From Bdellovibrio bacteriovorus (GTDB lineage: Bacteria > Bdellovibrionota > Bdellovibrionia > Bdellovibrionales > Bdellovibrionaceae), in contig NZ_LUKF01000016.1 in NCBI RefSeq assembly GCF_001592755.1, positions 1 through 64,000 on the forward strand: a stretch of 64,000 bases of DNA, given 5' to 3'. The position numbers and the translations under genes were made by a program. A model generated the notes under the pieces. That model was not told the origin of the DNA and made no database searches. It was given only the letters and a program-made list of their open reading frames with translations. Positions 31,759 to 40,592 of this stretch are shown one piece after another (within the stretch, counting starts at the first letter, position 1; each line of letters starts with the position of its first letter).

Positions 31759-34508
31759 ATGCCGGACTCCCGCGAAATTTCTAAGACATAAAAGTGAACA
31801 AGACGGTTTTTACAAGTCGTCGCTGTTCCGGTCGAACTTGAAAGACCACAGTCTGGGTCTATGGAAGTCCAACGGAATGGATCAGCCTTCGAACGAAGAG
31901 CGATCGAGTTACAGCGATATAGATTTGCCACATTCAACATCGAAGGATAGGGATGCCATACGGGATAACGAGCAATCGTCGAACAATCCTGCCCGTTCAC
32001 ACCTTTAAGCACACGCGCTTGGCGCAACTCATAAGTGGACATCGGATGATAAATCGTGCTCCAACGAATTCCTTCGTTGTAAGCCGTGTCGTCGATTTCG
32101 ATACCATTGGTTACTATAAAGCTGCCGATAATGCGAAGGGCTGAGTTGCGTGGTTCGATAACTAACTTTTCACAAGTGAAAAAGCCTGTTACGAAATTCG
32201 CTGTGTTCTTAATAATACAACGACGAGCTATGGACTTCACGATGAATTCTACTTTTGAAAAACTCCCCGACTTGTACGAGTTATTACCATCTAAAACAAG
32301 GTCGGCCCGCTCTTCATACTTGTCTGTGAAGGCCCAAGAGAATTTCGAATTCGGCGCAAATGAAAGCCCCCAGTCACTCAATCCGAAGGCTGAGTTTTCT
32401 GGAGTTTTGCATATTATGTCGTAGTTTTTATAAGCGTTTTCATTCGGAAGTTCCCCACGCCATTGACCATATTGGTCACCAAGATACTGAGATCCCTTAA
32501 TTGCCGTACCCTCACGATTGAATTGCAAAGTACCTACGTTATTATTAGACCAGGGTCTCAGAGAATACTTTTTATAATAAGAAACGTCGTATGCCTCTAA
32601 GCGCATATTCAAAGAAAGCGGATTGCCGTTACTATCAAGCAGCATCTCTTCATTTTCGAAAGACACTTCAAGATCGCGGAATGAAGCATTCCCTGTGTTT
32701 GTCGAGTTCGGGTTGTTAGGGTCTTGAGGATATTTTAAAGTGATATGGACTTTGGGTTGAATACCTTCTTTAGATTTAACCGCCGCCAACTGTCTTTCGT
32801 AAGTCGTAATTTGCTCTGTGGCGCGAGCGAGATCGATGTTTTTAAGCTCTTTCGCGCGATTGAGCTCACGAATCTGTCTTTTGATGTCTTCGATACGATC
32901 TTCAAGACGAGCTACACGGTCTCGATCTTTTTTATCACGCGCTTCCCGTAAATTATCTTCTGCTTGCTCAAGATCTCTGTTTGCACGAGCCAACGCATTT
33001 TCAATGTCTCTGATATCCTGATCCACTCTTTCTTTGGCAAATTGAGCGTCTGCTAATTTACGTTTGATAGTGTCTTTTAAACCGGAAAGATCAATTTTAG
33101 GCTCGAGGGTCACAGTTCCGTTATCTGGAAGCTCACCCAATACAACAACCGACTGCCCAAAACTCATTGTGAACTTCGCGACCGCCTCTTCTTTCTTCGT
33201 CAAATTGAAGGCATTCAAAATACCACGGATTGCGTTCGGCGCATCGACCTCACCCGTTTGCGGATTGAATCGGTTTTTATCCGTCATACCTAGACGGTAT
33301 TGGTGTTTACTCCCCGTATTTCTAAGAATCTGACCACGTAGCTGACTATTGATCGTGCTTTTCAAATCATATTTCGAAAGATTGTACTGAACACACTTTT
33401 TAAGGTCTGAAGGATCCACAGTGTCGCCACTGGTTTGAAAGCCTGACAGAAAGTCTAAACCGATGTCGCGCGCGCCATCCAGCTCAACCCCTTTTTGAAA
33501 GCCACCAAACTGGCGGATGTTAGCCCAAAACTGATCTGAGTCGGCTCCCGCGCTTCGAGGTTGAAACTCGGCATTCTTACGAAGTACCGGACCTTCACCT
33601 AAAATGATCTTATCTTTGAATGTCACCGGAGTATAAACCGTATCAACACCTTTTTCGTCAGATTCCAAGTCGGGTGCCGCAGGTAAGCGAACCGCTCCAT
33701 TTACAAACACCGGACTTTCAAAAATAAGTCCTGGAAATCTTAAACGATCATTTCTAGAAGAAAATTGCTTTAGCGCTGCATCCCCTTTTGCTTCAGGAAC
33801 ACCGGATCTATTCTCTTTATCTAAGTGAAGATCACCAGCAACGAGCAAAGCAAAGCTTCCCACTTCGCGAGGATATACACCGATTTTTGAAGTCGTCGTT
33901 AATTCACTGCCACCGACAAGAATCGGCTTTCCTGAAGCATCCAACAAACTTATTTTGACCGTCAGATAAAGCTCACGGCCATATTCAGGAATAACGCCCC
34001 GATTATCACGAGCAATGTCGATGCGAATCGCTTCCGTCTTATAGCCCTTCAACTCAGACACGATTTTGTAAACAGGATGAAGAGCACTGAAAGTTTTTAA
34101 GTTGATCGTCTCACCAAATCGAATCAAGGGAGCTTTTTCTGGATTTGTAACACCAGCCAAACGCAAAAAGTTCACCGTCTCGGACTTCATCAACATACGC
34201 TCGATAGAGCGCGGATGCGCAAGCACTCCGTTCATATTATCGCCGCATTTTTCCGGCATCCAGTCTTTAGAAAAACACCAGCGCTGTTTGATACCAAACA
34301 ACGTAAAGTCCATCATCGAATGCAATGCCAAGCGCGCGGTGATGATGGAAGCGGTCTTTGTAACTTGTTGACGATGTTTGATGACTTGAGGAGATAAGAA
34401 ATAAAGCATAACACCCACGACACCAACGGCGACGAGGGCTTGGACAAAGGCGCTGCCTTTGTTATTCGGCTTCAAGATAGAACGTTCTAGCCAGAAGAGT
34501 GGTTTCAT
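31755..34508 (-). CDS. Giant prepilin-like protein with coiled coil (GspK-like position)
   Basis: 917 aa from ATG 34508 (SD AGGAG seven bases upstream). Leader KPNNKG then SAFVQALVAVGVVGVMLYFL: prepilin cleavage after Gly, but the mature fifth residue is Gln, not Glu. GspK-type tip pseudopilins also lack Glu5. Residues about 485-600 form a long charged coiled coil (DNLREARDKKDRDRVARLED and similar). The rest is a large beta-rich exported part with Cys pairs near the end. It is about three times the size of known GspK. First gene of the four-gene operon. Likely tip or adhesin of a pseudopilus. Confidence 0.78.
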   Translation of the reverse strand: MKPLFWLERSILKPNNKGSAFVQALVAVGVVGVMLYFLSPQVIKHRQQVTKTASIITARLALHSMMDFTLFGIKQRWCFSKDWMPEKCGDNMNGVLAHPRSIERMLMKSETVNFLRLAGVTNPEKAPLIRFGETINLKTFSALHPVYKIVSELKGYKTEAIRIDIARDNRGVIPEYGRELYLTVKISLLDASGKPILVGGSELTTTSKIGVYPREVGSFALLVAGDLHLDKENRSGVPEAKGDAALKQFSSRNDRLRFPGLIFESPVFVNGAVRLPAAPDLESDEKGVDTVYTPVTFKDKIILGEGPVLRKNAEFQPRSAGADSDQFWANIRQFGGFQKGVELDGARDIGLDFLSGFQTSGDTVDPSDLKKCVQYNLSKYDLKSTINSQLRGQILRNTGSKHQYRLGMTDKNRFNPQTGEVDAPNAIRGILNAFNLTKKEEAVAKFTMSFGQSVVVLGELPDNGTVTLEPKIDLSGLKDTIKRKLADAQFAKERVDQDIRDIENALARANRDLEQAEDNLREARDKKDRDRVARLEDRIEDIKRQIRELNRAKELKNIDLARATEQITTYERQLAAVKSKEGIQPKVHITLKYPQDPNNPNSTNTGNASFRDLEVSFENEEMLLDSNGNPLSLNMRLEAYDVSYYKKYSLRPWSNNNVGTLQFNREGTAIKGSQYLGDQYGQWRGELPNENAYKNYDIICKTPENSAFGLSDWGLSFAPNSKFSWAFTDKYEERADLVLDGNNSYKSGSFSKVEFIVKSIARRCIIKNTANFVTGFFTCEKLVIEPRNSALRIIGSFIVTNGIEIDDTAYNEGIRWSTIYHPMSTYELRQARVLKGVNGQDCSTIARYPVWHPYPSMLNVANLYRCNSIALRSKADPFRWTSIDPDCGLSSSTGTATTCKNRLVHFYVLEISRESGI

Positions 34509-34645
34509 GGCGAATCTCCTATCTGTCCATATCGACACACAGGATATCAAACTTAAGATACAAAAGTCCGGTAGGTCCTCAGTTTTACCTGACTTTCACT
34601 CTTAGTGATTCACTCTGAAACACTCCCCGTTTCGATTCGGGAATG

Positions 34646-35392
34646 CTACTTCGCTTTCCCTTGGTTGGCGACGGCTTCGATAGCCGCTTTCACTTCTTCA
34701 GGGTCCCCGATGAACTCCTTTTTCAGGACCTTAAAGTTTGCGTCCAACTCGTACATCATAGGAATACCCGTCGGCATATTCACTCCCATGATTTCATCGG
34801 GAGTCATACCTTCAAGATGTTGCATCAAGGCACGCAAGCTGTTTCCGTGCGCCACGATCAAAACATTCTTTCCCGATTTGATCGTTGGAGCGATCGTGTT
34901 GTTCCACAAAGGTAAGAAACGCGCGACCGTATCTTTCAAAGACTCTTGGCTTGGCAGAATTTTTGGGTCCACATCTTTATAACGCGGATCATGAGAAGGA
35001 TGGCGAGGATCGTTCACATCCATTGCTGGAGGCGGAACATCATAACTACGTCTCCAAATTTTCACTTGGTCTTCACCATGACGAGCCGCGGTTTCAGCTT
35101 TGTTCAAACCTTGCAGAGCTCCATAATGACGCTCATTCAAACGCCAGTCTTTGTGTACTGGAAGCCACACTTGATCCACTTCATCCAAAACGAAGTTCAG
35201 AGTTTTAATCGCTCTTTTGAGCATACTTGTGTAAGCGATATCAAAGCTAAAGCCTCTATCTTTGAGTGCTTTCCCGCCTTTTAGAGCTTCGGCTCGACCT
35301 TTTTCTGAAAGATCTACGTCTTGCCATCCGGTAAAACGGTTTTCCTGGTTCCACACACTCTCACCGTGTCGAATTAGAACTAACTTATACAC
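34646..35392 (-). CDS. gpmA: 2,3-bisphosphoglycerate-dependent phosphoglycerate mutase
   Basis: Interconverts 3- and 2-phosphoglycerate in glycolysis and gluconeogenesis. 248 aa, full length. Catalytic block [27 protein letters not shown] at the N terminus with the phospho-His near residue 9, [16 protein letters not shown] near 88 and [17 protein letters not shown] near 183. All three active-site regions are intact. Divergent from sucA with a 152-bp gap. The pseudopilin operon starts 137 bp downstream on the same strand; no clear terminator was found between them. Confidence 0.97.
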   Translation of the reverse strand: MYKLVLIRHGESVWNQENRFTGWQDVDLSEKGRAEALKGGKALKDRGFSFDIAYTSMLKRAIKTLNFVLDEVDQVWLPVHKDWRLNERHYGALQGLNKAETAARHGEDQVKIWRRSYDVPPPAMDVNDPRHPSHDPRYKDVDPKILPSQESLKDTVARFLPLWNNTIAPTIKSGKNVLIVAHGNSLRALMQHLEGMTPDEIMGVNMPTGIPMMYELDANFKVLKKEFIGDPEEVKAAIEAVANQGKAK

Positions 35393-35544
35393 AGTTTAAA
35401 CTCCTTCAATTTACATAGAAAAAGAGCTATCATGGCAGGGCCTTCTTTTACATCAAAAGCTTGTGATATCGCCGCGCATTAAGGCGTGTCAAACTCCCAA
35501 GATTTTGAAAAATTAGCAGGCGTCTAAAACGTGGAGAAAACACC

Positions 35545-38256
35545 GTGAACAATAGCAGTGGCATCAATCGCGCCAACCTTGAATACATTGAACAGCTTTA
35601 CGCAGATTTCAAATCCAATCCGGATTCGCTTGCCGTTGAGTGGAGAAGTTTCTTTGAGGGAGTCGAGTTTGCTCAAGAAGGCAAATTCGGAATGTCCGAC
35701 AAAGAGCTCGCGGTTTTTCAATTGATCCAAGCTTATCGCGCTGAAGGCCACACAGAAGCGAACTTGAATCCTCTTTACGCTCCGAAAGAAAGCGAATTGC
35801 TTTCTTTGAAACGTTTTGGTTTGAGCGAAAAAGATTTGTCAGCAAAATTCCAAGTCGGATCTTTGATTGGCAAACAAGGTGCCACACTTTCAGACATTAT
35901 CGCGCAACTTAAAAAAATCTATTGCGGCACTTTGGCTTTGCAAGCTGCCGATGCTTCTCCCAAAGAAGTGCAATGGTTGCAAACAGAGTTTGAAACGGCG
36001 AACGCCGGCAAACTTTCTTTGGATGACAAGAAAAACGCTTTGTCTTCTTTGACGAAGGCCGAGACTTTAGAAAAATTCGTGCACACACGCTACGTGGGTA
36101 AAAAACGTTTCTCTGTGGAAGGGGCCGATTCCATCCTTCCAATGATGGACACTTTGGTGAACAAAGGCACAGGCCTGCAAGTTCAAGAAGTTTTCGTCGG
36201 CATGGCTCATCGTGGTCGCGTGAACATTCTTGTGAACTTCTTCGGTAAAGGTGAAGAGTACGTTTTCGGTGACTTCAACGGACCGCTTGAGTTGGCGGAA
36301 CCGGTTGAAGGTTTCGATGGCGACGTGAAGTACCACTTGGGTTATGTCTCTGAAAAGAAAACAGCCAATGGAACTTGCAAAGTAACGATGGCTTACAATC
36401 CTTCTCACTTAGAAACTGTGAATGCGGTTGCTGTCGGTATGGCTCGCGCGGCTCAAGATACTTTGGGTGACAACACTCGTAAAAAAGTAGTTCCTGTTCT
36501 TATTCACGGTGACGCGGCTTTCGCCGGTCAAGGTATCGTGCAAGAAGTTTTGCAGATGGCGGGAGTCAAATCTCACACTGTCGGCGGAACTATTCACGTG
36601 ATCTTGGATAACCAAGTTGGTTTCACAACAAACGGCTTTGATACACGTTCGACTCGCTATGCTTCTGATGCGGCGAAGATGACTTTCACACCGGTTCTTC
36701 ATGTGAATGGTGACGATGTTGAAAGTGCCGTGCGTGCGATGGACATCGCTCTTCGCTATCGTCAAGAGTTCGGCAAAGACGTTGTTATCAACCTTATCTG
36801 TTACCGTAAATACGGACACAATGAAGGTGACGAGCCTGCGTTCACGCAACCACAAATGTACGAGCTCATCAAAGCTCACCAAACAGTGCGTGAAATCTAC
36901 GGCAAAAAACTTGTCGCTGAAGGCAGCTTAGATCAAAAGTTTATCGACGATCTTTACCAAAAAGCGATGGATCGTTTGCAGTCTATTTTTGAAGAAACAA
37001 AGAAAACACCGCCGAAGCTTAAAAACTTCAAATTCGAAGGTCCTTGGAAAGGTCTTCGTCGCGCGACGGATGCGGACTTTGAAAAACCAGCGAATACAAA
37101 ATTCGATATCGGCACTCTGAAAAAGATCGGTGAAAAAATCGGTTCTTTCCCAGAGGGTTTCACTCCTCATCCTAAATTGATCAAACTTCTTGAGGCTCGT
37201 AAAAACATGGGCACAGGAAAAGATCCTATCGATTGGGGCATGGGAGAACTTCTTGCTTACGGGACTCTTCTTCACGAAGGTTCTAGCGTTCGCTTGACCG
37301 GTGAAGATTGTGTGCGTGGTACGTTCACTCACCGTCATGCTGGTATGTATGATTTTAAAACGGGCAAAGCTTACTTCCCGCTGGCGGATTTAAATCCAAA
37401 AGCCAATTTGCTTGTGGCTGAAAGTATTCTTTCAGAATACGGCGTACTTGGTTTTGAGTATGGCTACTCAAACCAAGATCCTCGCTCGCTGGTTATGTGG
37501 GAAGCGCAGTTTGGTGACTTCGTGAACGGTGCCCAAATCGTGATCGACCAATACATCGCGGCGGCTGAATCTAAATGGCAACAAATGTGCGGTCTTGTGA
37601 TGCTTCTGCCTCACGGCTATGAAGGGCAAGGACCAGAGCATTCTTCCGCACGTCTAGAGCGTTTCTTACAACTGGCAGCGCAAAACAATCTGCAAGTATG
37701 CAACTTAACGACTCCAGCGCAGATCTATCATGCTCTTCGCCGTCAAATGCACCGCGATTTCCGCAAACCACTTGTCGTGATGTCACCGAAGTCTTTGCTT
37801 CGTCACCCACGCGCGGTTTCCACTTTAGAAGAGCTGGCTAACGGTCAATTCCAAGAAGTGATTGCGGACACTGTTGATAAATCCAAAGTGGATACAGTGG
37901 TGTTTGTTTCCGGCAAACTTTACTACGAGCTGTTGGAAGAAAGAGAAAAAACGAAAAAGGACAATATCGCTTTAGTTCGCCTAGAGCAGATCTATCCTTT
38001 CCCTGCAAAACAAGTCACTGAAGTTTTGAAGTCTTATCCAAAGGCAAAAACTTTGATCTGGGCCCAAGAAGAACCTAAGAACATGGGGGCTTTCCAGAAT
38101 GTGTACTTCAAGTTTGTCGACGTGGTTGGTAAAGCCGGCATGAAGCTGGGCTTTGAATATGCGGGTCGTCCTGAGAGATCTTCTCCGGCGACAGGTTCTA
38201 CGTACCGTCACGCGATTGAGCAGGCTGAAATTATTAAATCCATTTTTGGCGCCTAA
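35545..38256 (+). CDS. sucA: 2-oxoglutarate dehydrogenase E1 component
   Basis: Thiamine-diphosphate enzyme that decarboxylates 2-oxoglutarate in the TCA cycle and passes the succinyl group to SucB. 903 aa. Starts with GTG 35545 after GGAG. The N-terminal tail (ANLEYIEQLYADFKSNPDSL) is the part that binds E2. Visible: FVGMAHRGRVNILVNFFGKG near residue 214, IHGDAAFAGQGIVQEVLQM near 318, CYRKYGHNEGDEP near 417, and the C-terminal transketolase-type domain with LLPHGYEGQGPEHSSAR. sucB follows after 22 bp. Confidence 0.97.
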   Translation: MNNSSGINRANLEYIEQLYADFKSNPDSLAVEWRSFFEGVEFAQEGKFGMSDKELAVFQLIQAYRAEGHTEANLNPLYAPKESELLSLKRFGLSEKDLSAKFQVGSLIGKQGATLSDIIAQLKKIYCGTLALQAADASPKEVQWLQTEFETANAGKLSLDDKKNALSSLTKAETLEKFVHTRYVGKKRFSVEGADSILPMMDTLVNKGTGLQVQEVFVGMAHRGRVNILVNFFGKGEEYVFGDFNGPLELAEPVEGFDGDVKYHLGYVSEKKTANGTCKVTMAYNPSHLETVNAVAVGMARAAQDTLGDNTRKKVVPVLIHGDAAFAGQGIVQEVLQMAGVKSHTVGGTIHVILDNQVGFTTNGFDTRSTRYASDAAKMTFTPVLHVNGDDVESAVRAMDIALRYRQEFGKDVVINLICYRKYGHNEGDEPAFTQPQMYELIKAHQTVREIYGKKLVAEGSLDQKFIDDLYQKAMDRLQSIFEETKKTPPKLKNFKFEGPWKGLRRATDADFEKPANTKFDIGTLKKIGEKIGSFPEGFTPHPKLIKLLEARKNMGTGKDPIDWGMGELLAYGTLLHEGSSVRLTGEDCVRGTFTHRHAGMYDFKTGKAYFPLADLNPKANLLVAESILSEYGVLGFEYGYSNQDPRSLVMWEAQFGDFVNGAQIVIDQYIAAAESKWQQMCGLVMLLPHGYEGQGPEHSSARLERFLQLAAQNNLQVCNLTTPAQIYHALRRQMHRDFRKPLVVMSPKSLLRHPRAVSTLEELANGQFQEVIADTVDKSKVDTVVFVSGKLYYELLEEREKTKKDNIALVRLEQIYPFPAKQVTEVLKSYPKAKTLIWAQEEPKNMGAFQNVYFKFVDVVGKAGMKLGFEYAGRPERSSPATGSTYRHAIEQAEIIKSIFGA

Positions 38257-38278
38257 GGCGCAGTTTAGGACTTTGTAA

Positions 38279-39544
38279 ATGAAACAAGAGATTAAAGTTC
38301 CTACGGTTGGGGAATCCATCACAGAAGCAACCATCGGTAGCTGGACAAAAAAATCCGGCGACTTCGTAAAGCGCAACGATGTTTTAATGCTGCTTGAAAC
38401 AGACAAAGCCAGTGTTGAAGTAGTCGCTGAAAATGACGGTGTCTTGACTATTCTTCCAGGCAGCGAAGCTGGTGCCGTTGTAAAAATCGGTGCGACAGTA
38501 GCTACTTTGGATACTGATGCAAAACCTGCAGCGGGTGCTGCGGCGGCTGAGCCTGCGAAAGCAGAAACAGCTCCGGCGCAAACTCAAGCGGCTCCTCAAC
38601 AAGCAGCTTCCACAGGTAAAGATGCTTCTGCGCACCTTTCCCCTGCTGTGCAAAGAATTGTGACTGAAAAAAATCTAGATCCTTCTTCTATTCAAGGAAC
38701 TGGTAAAGACGGTCGTTTGACGAAGGGTGATGTTCTTGAGGCGCAACCTCAAGCAAAGGCTGCTCCGGCAGCAGCCCCTGCGAAGTCCGCAGCTCCGCAA
38801 GTTTCTGCAGCTGATGTGATGGCTGCTCGTGGTCCTTCAAAACAAGGTGATAAAAAACTTGTGGCGATGACGACGATCCGCAAACGTATCGCTGAAAAAC
38901 TAAAAGAAGCACAAAACACGGCCGCTCTTTTGACGACTTTCAACGAAATCGACATGACGAAAGTGATGGAGCTTCGTGGAAAATACAAAGACAAGTTCAA
39001 AGAGAAATACGGCTTGAACTTGGGCTTTAACGGCTTCTTCGTAAAAGCCGCGGTTGAAGCATTGAAAGCTTACCCTGCAGTAAATGCTTGGATCGCGGGT
39101 ACGGACATCGAGTACCACAACTACTACAACATCGGTATTGCGGTATCGACGGAAAAAGGCTTGATGGTTCCCAACGTGAAAGATGCTGACACTCTTTCTT
39201 TAGCGGGAATTGAAATGGCGATCCGTGATTTAGCAACAAAAGGTCGCGATGGAAAAATCACTCCAAATGATTTGGGTGGCGGTACCTTCTCGATCACAAA
39301 TGGTGGTGTGTTCGGATCTCTTCTTTCAACTCCGATCCTGAACTACCCTCAATCCGCTATCTTAGGACTTCACAAAATCCAAGACCGCCCTATGGCGATC
39401 GACGGAAAAGTAGAAATCCGCCCTATGATGTATGTGGCATTAACTTACGACCACAGAATCATCGACGGGAAAGAAGCCGTCAGCTTCCTTGTTAAAATCA
39501 AGGAACTTGTCGAAGATCCAGAAAGACTTTTACTAGAAGTATAA
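38279..39544 (+). CDS. sucB: Dihydrolipoyl succinyltransferase (E2 of 2-oxoglutarate dehydrogenase)
   Basis: 421 aa, core of the complex. One lipoyl domain (residues 1-75) with the lipoyl-lysine in [10 protein letters not shown] near residue 43; an Ala/Pro linker; the E1/E3-binding domain ([20 protein letters not shown]) near 120-155; a second Ala-rich linker; then the catalytic domain from about 190 with TFNEIDMT and the active-site [14 protein letters not shown] near 393. Starts 22 bp after sucA and ends at a strong terminator, so sucA-sucB is one unit and lpd is separate. Confidence 0.97.
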   Translation: MKQEIKVPTVGESITEATIGSWTKKSGDFVKRNDVLMLLETDKASVEVVAENDGVLTILPGSEAGAVVKIGATVATLDTDAKPAAGAAAAEPAKAETAPAQTQAAPQQAASTGKDASAHLSPAVQRIVTEKNLDPSSIQGTGKDGRLTKGDVLEAQPQAKAAPAAAPAKSAAPQVSAADVMAARGPSKQGDKKLVAMTTIRKRIAEKLKEAQNTAALLTTFNEIDMTKVMELRGKYKDKFKEKYGLNLGFNGFFVKAAVEALKAYPAVNAWIAGTDIEYHNYYNIGIAVSTEKGLMVPNVKDADTLSLAGIEMAIRDLATKGRDGKITPNDLGGGTFSITNGGVFGSLLSTPILNYPQSAILGLHKIQDRPMAIDGKVEIRPMMYVALTYDHRIIDGKEAVSFLVKIKELVEDPERLLLEV

Positions 39545-39550
39545 TCAAAC

Positions 39551-39584
39551 AAAAAAGGCCCGTCTCAAAACGGGCCTTTTTTTT
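39551..39584 (+). terminator. Terminator of sucA-sucB
   Basis: A-run then GGCCCG (39557-39562), 8-base loop, CGGGCC (39571-39576), and TTTTTTTT. A/T bases extend the stem. The structure is typical of rho-independent terminators in this window. Confidence 0.93.
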
Positions 39585-39605
39585 ATTTACCAAAATTTGT
39601 TTATA

Positions 39606-39636
39606 GTCAGATAAAACAACATCCGATTTATCTGAC
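39606..39636 (+). promoter_or_regulatory. 10-bp inverted repeat touching the lipoprotein start codon
   Basis: GTCAGATAAA (39606-39615) and TTTATCTGAC (39627-39636) are perfect complements with an 11-base loop; the next base begins ATG 39637. No SD is present. As RNA it would put a stem against the start codon; as DNA it is a 31-bp operator-like dyad. Confidence 0.55.
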
Positions 39637-40266
39637 ATGAAATCTCTTTTTCAATCTTCACTGAGTGTCTTCTTCTTGGCTTGCGCAGGTTGCACCGGAG
39701 AACTTTCCACAGCGACATACGGCTCGATTCAGAGCATTCACGGAAACTGGACAACGGGATGTAAGGCCGAAGGAACCGTCTTTGTTAAAATCAACGCTTT
39801 GATGAACGAAGACGCCACTTATAGATTGGAAACTGTCACTTACTCCGACCCAACGTGCACAACAAAGCTTCTTGCTGTGGATGAAACCGGCACATTTCAA
39901 ATCACGCGCATCACAAACACAAAGCTAGACTATTCGGGAGACCTTACTTGGATACTTTCTTTGGCGACGATCACTCCCCTTTCCGTCGATGCAGAAACTA
40001 TGTTCAACACATCCGCCTACTGCGGATTCACGGACTGGCAACTCGATACACCCAAAGATATCATGGGTCAGACATGCGACGGAAAGGCCATAGGAACAGT
40101 TGGTAACAAAAACTATGACCTGTTCGACGTAGCAACAACAGACAATCCTTACATAGGACGTAAAACCGGCGATCTCAGATTCGGCTATCGATCCACAGAT
40201 CGCGACGGAACTTCAGAATCCCGAAGACCCAATTCCTTAAATACCAACCTCATTTATCGAAAATAA
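39637..40266 (+). CDS. Small lipoprotein of unknown function
   Basis: 209 aa. Signal peptide with lipoprotein-type Cys residues at about 16 and 19 (FFLACAGC); either could be the lipidated residue. The rest has about six Cys in mature positions (TTGCKAEG, DPTCTTK, YCGFTD, QTCDGK) and beta-rich stretches (TYRLETVTYS, GTFQITRI), reminiscent of small exported beta-barrel or lipocalin-sized proteins, but no family is recognised. Isolated between sucB's terminator and the 124-bp element. Its start region is an inverted repeat without an SD. Confidence 0.65.
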   Translation: MKSLFQSSLSVFFLACAGCTGELSTATYGSIQSIHGNWTTGCKAEGTVFVKINALMNEDATYRLETVTYSDPTCTTKLLAVDETGTFQITRITNTKLDYSGDLTWILSLATITPLSVDAETMFNTSAYCGFTDWQLDTPKDIMGQTCDGKAIGTVGNKNYDLFDVATTDNPYIGRKTGDLRFGYRSTDRDGTSESRRPNSLNTNLIYRK

Positions 40267-40385
40267 TACGGCCATCAAATCGCCCCATAGCCCTATGGCA
40301 TAACACAACAAATCGCCCCATAAGCAGCGATAGCCTCGTCTACAAAAAACAACAATAATCCCCCCAAAGAAAACCCAAAACACTA

Positions 40386-40509
40386 GGACCGTTCAAAAAG
40401 ACCCAGCCGCAAGGCGGAGGGCCCCTTCTGTCGCGGAGGCGTGCTCATAGCACGTTGGAGCAGAAGAAGGGACCCGACAACGCAGCGGATGGGCCTTTTT
40501 CAACGGTCC
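40386..40509. repeat. 124-bp nested-hairpin element
   Basis: Outer stem: GGACCGTT, AAAAAG, CCCA and CCGC (40386-40410) pair in order with GCGG, TGGG, CTTTTT and AACGGTCC (40485-40509), broken only by three single mismatches. Middle stem: GGG and CCCTTCT (40419-40429) with AGAAGGG and CCC (40465-40475). Inner hairpin: CGTGCT/AGCACG (40440-40454) with a CAT loop. It lies in the 326-bp gap 40267-40592 and looks like a dispersed repeat or structured RNA rather than a terminator. No coding gene is seen in the gap. Confidence 0.7.
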
Positions 40510-40592
40510 GGGTAATGCGAAGCTTCTTTGGTGACCCTTATGCTACTATGGCGTATAAAAGCTTAAGGTGCTTTTCACTAAAGGATGCTTCT

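Noticed and set aside
40455-40592. N-terminal extension of lpd
   Set aside because: The frame is open but runs through the hairpin element, and Lpd similarity plus the SD support ATG 40593.
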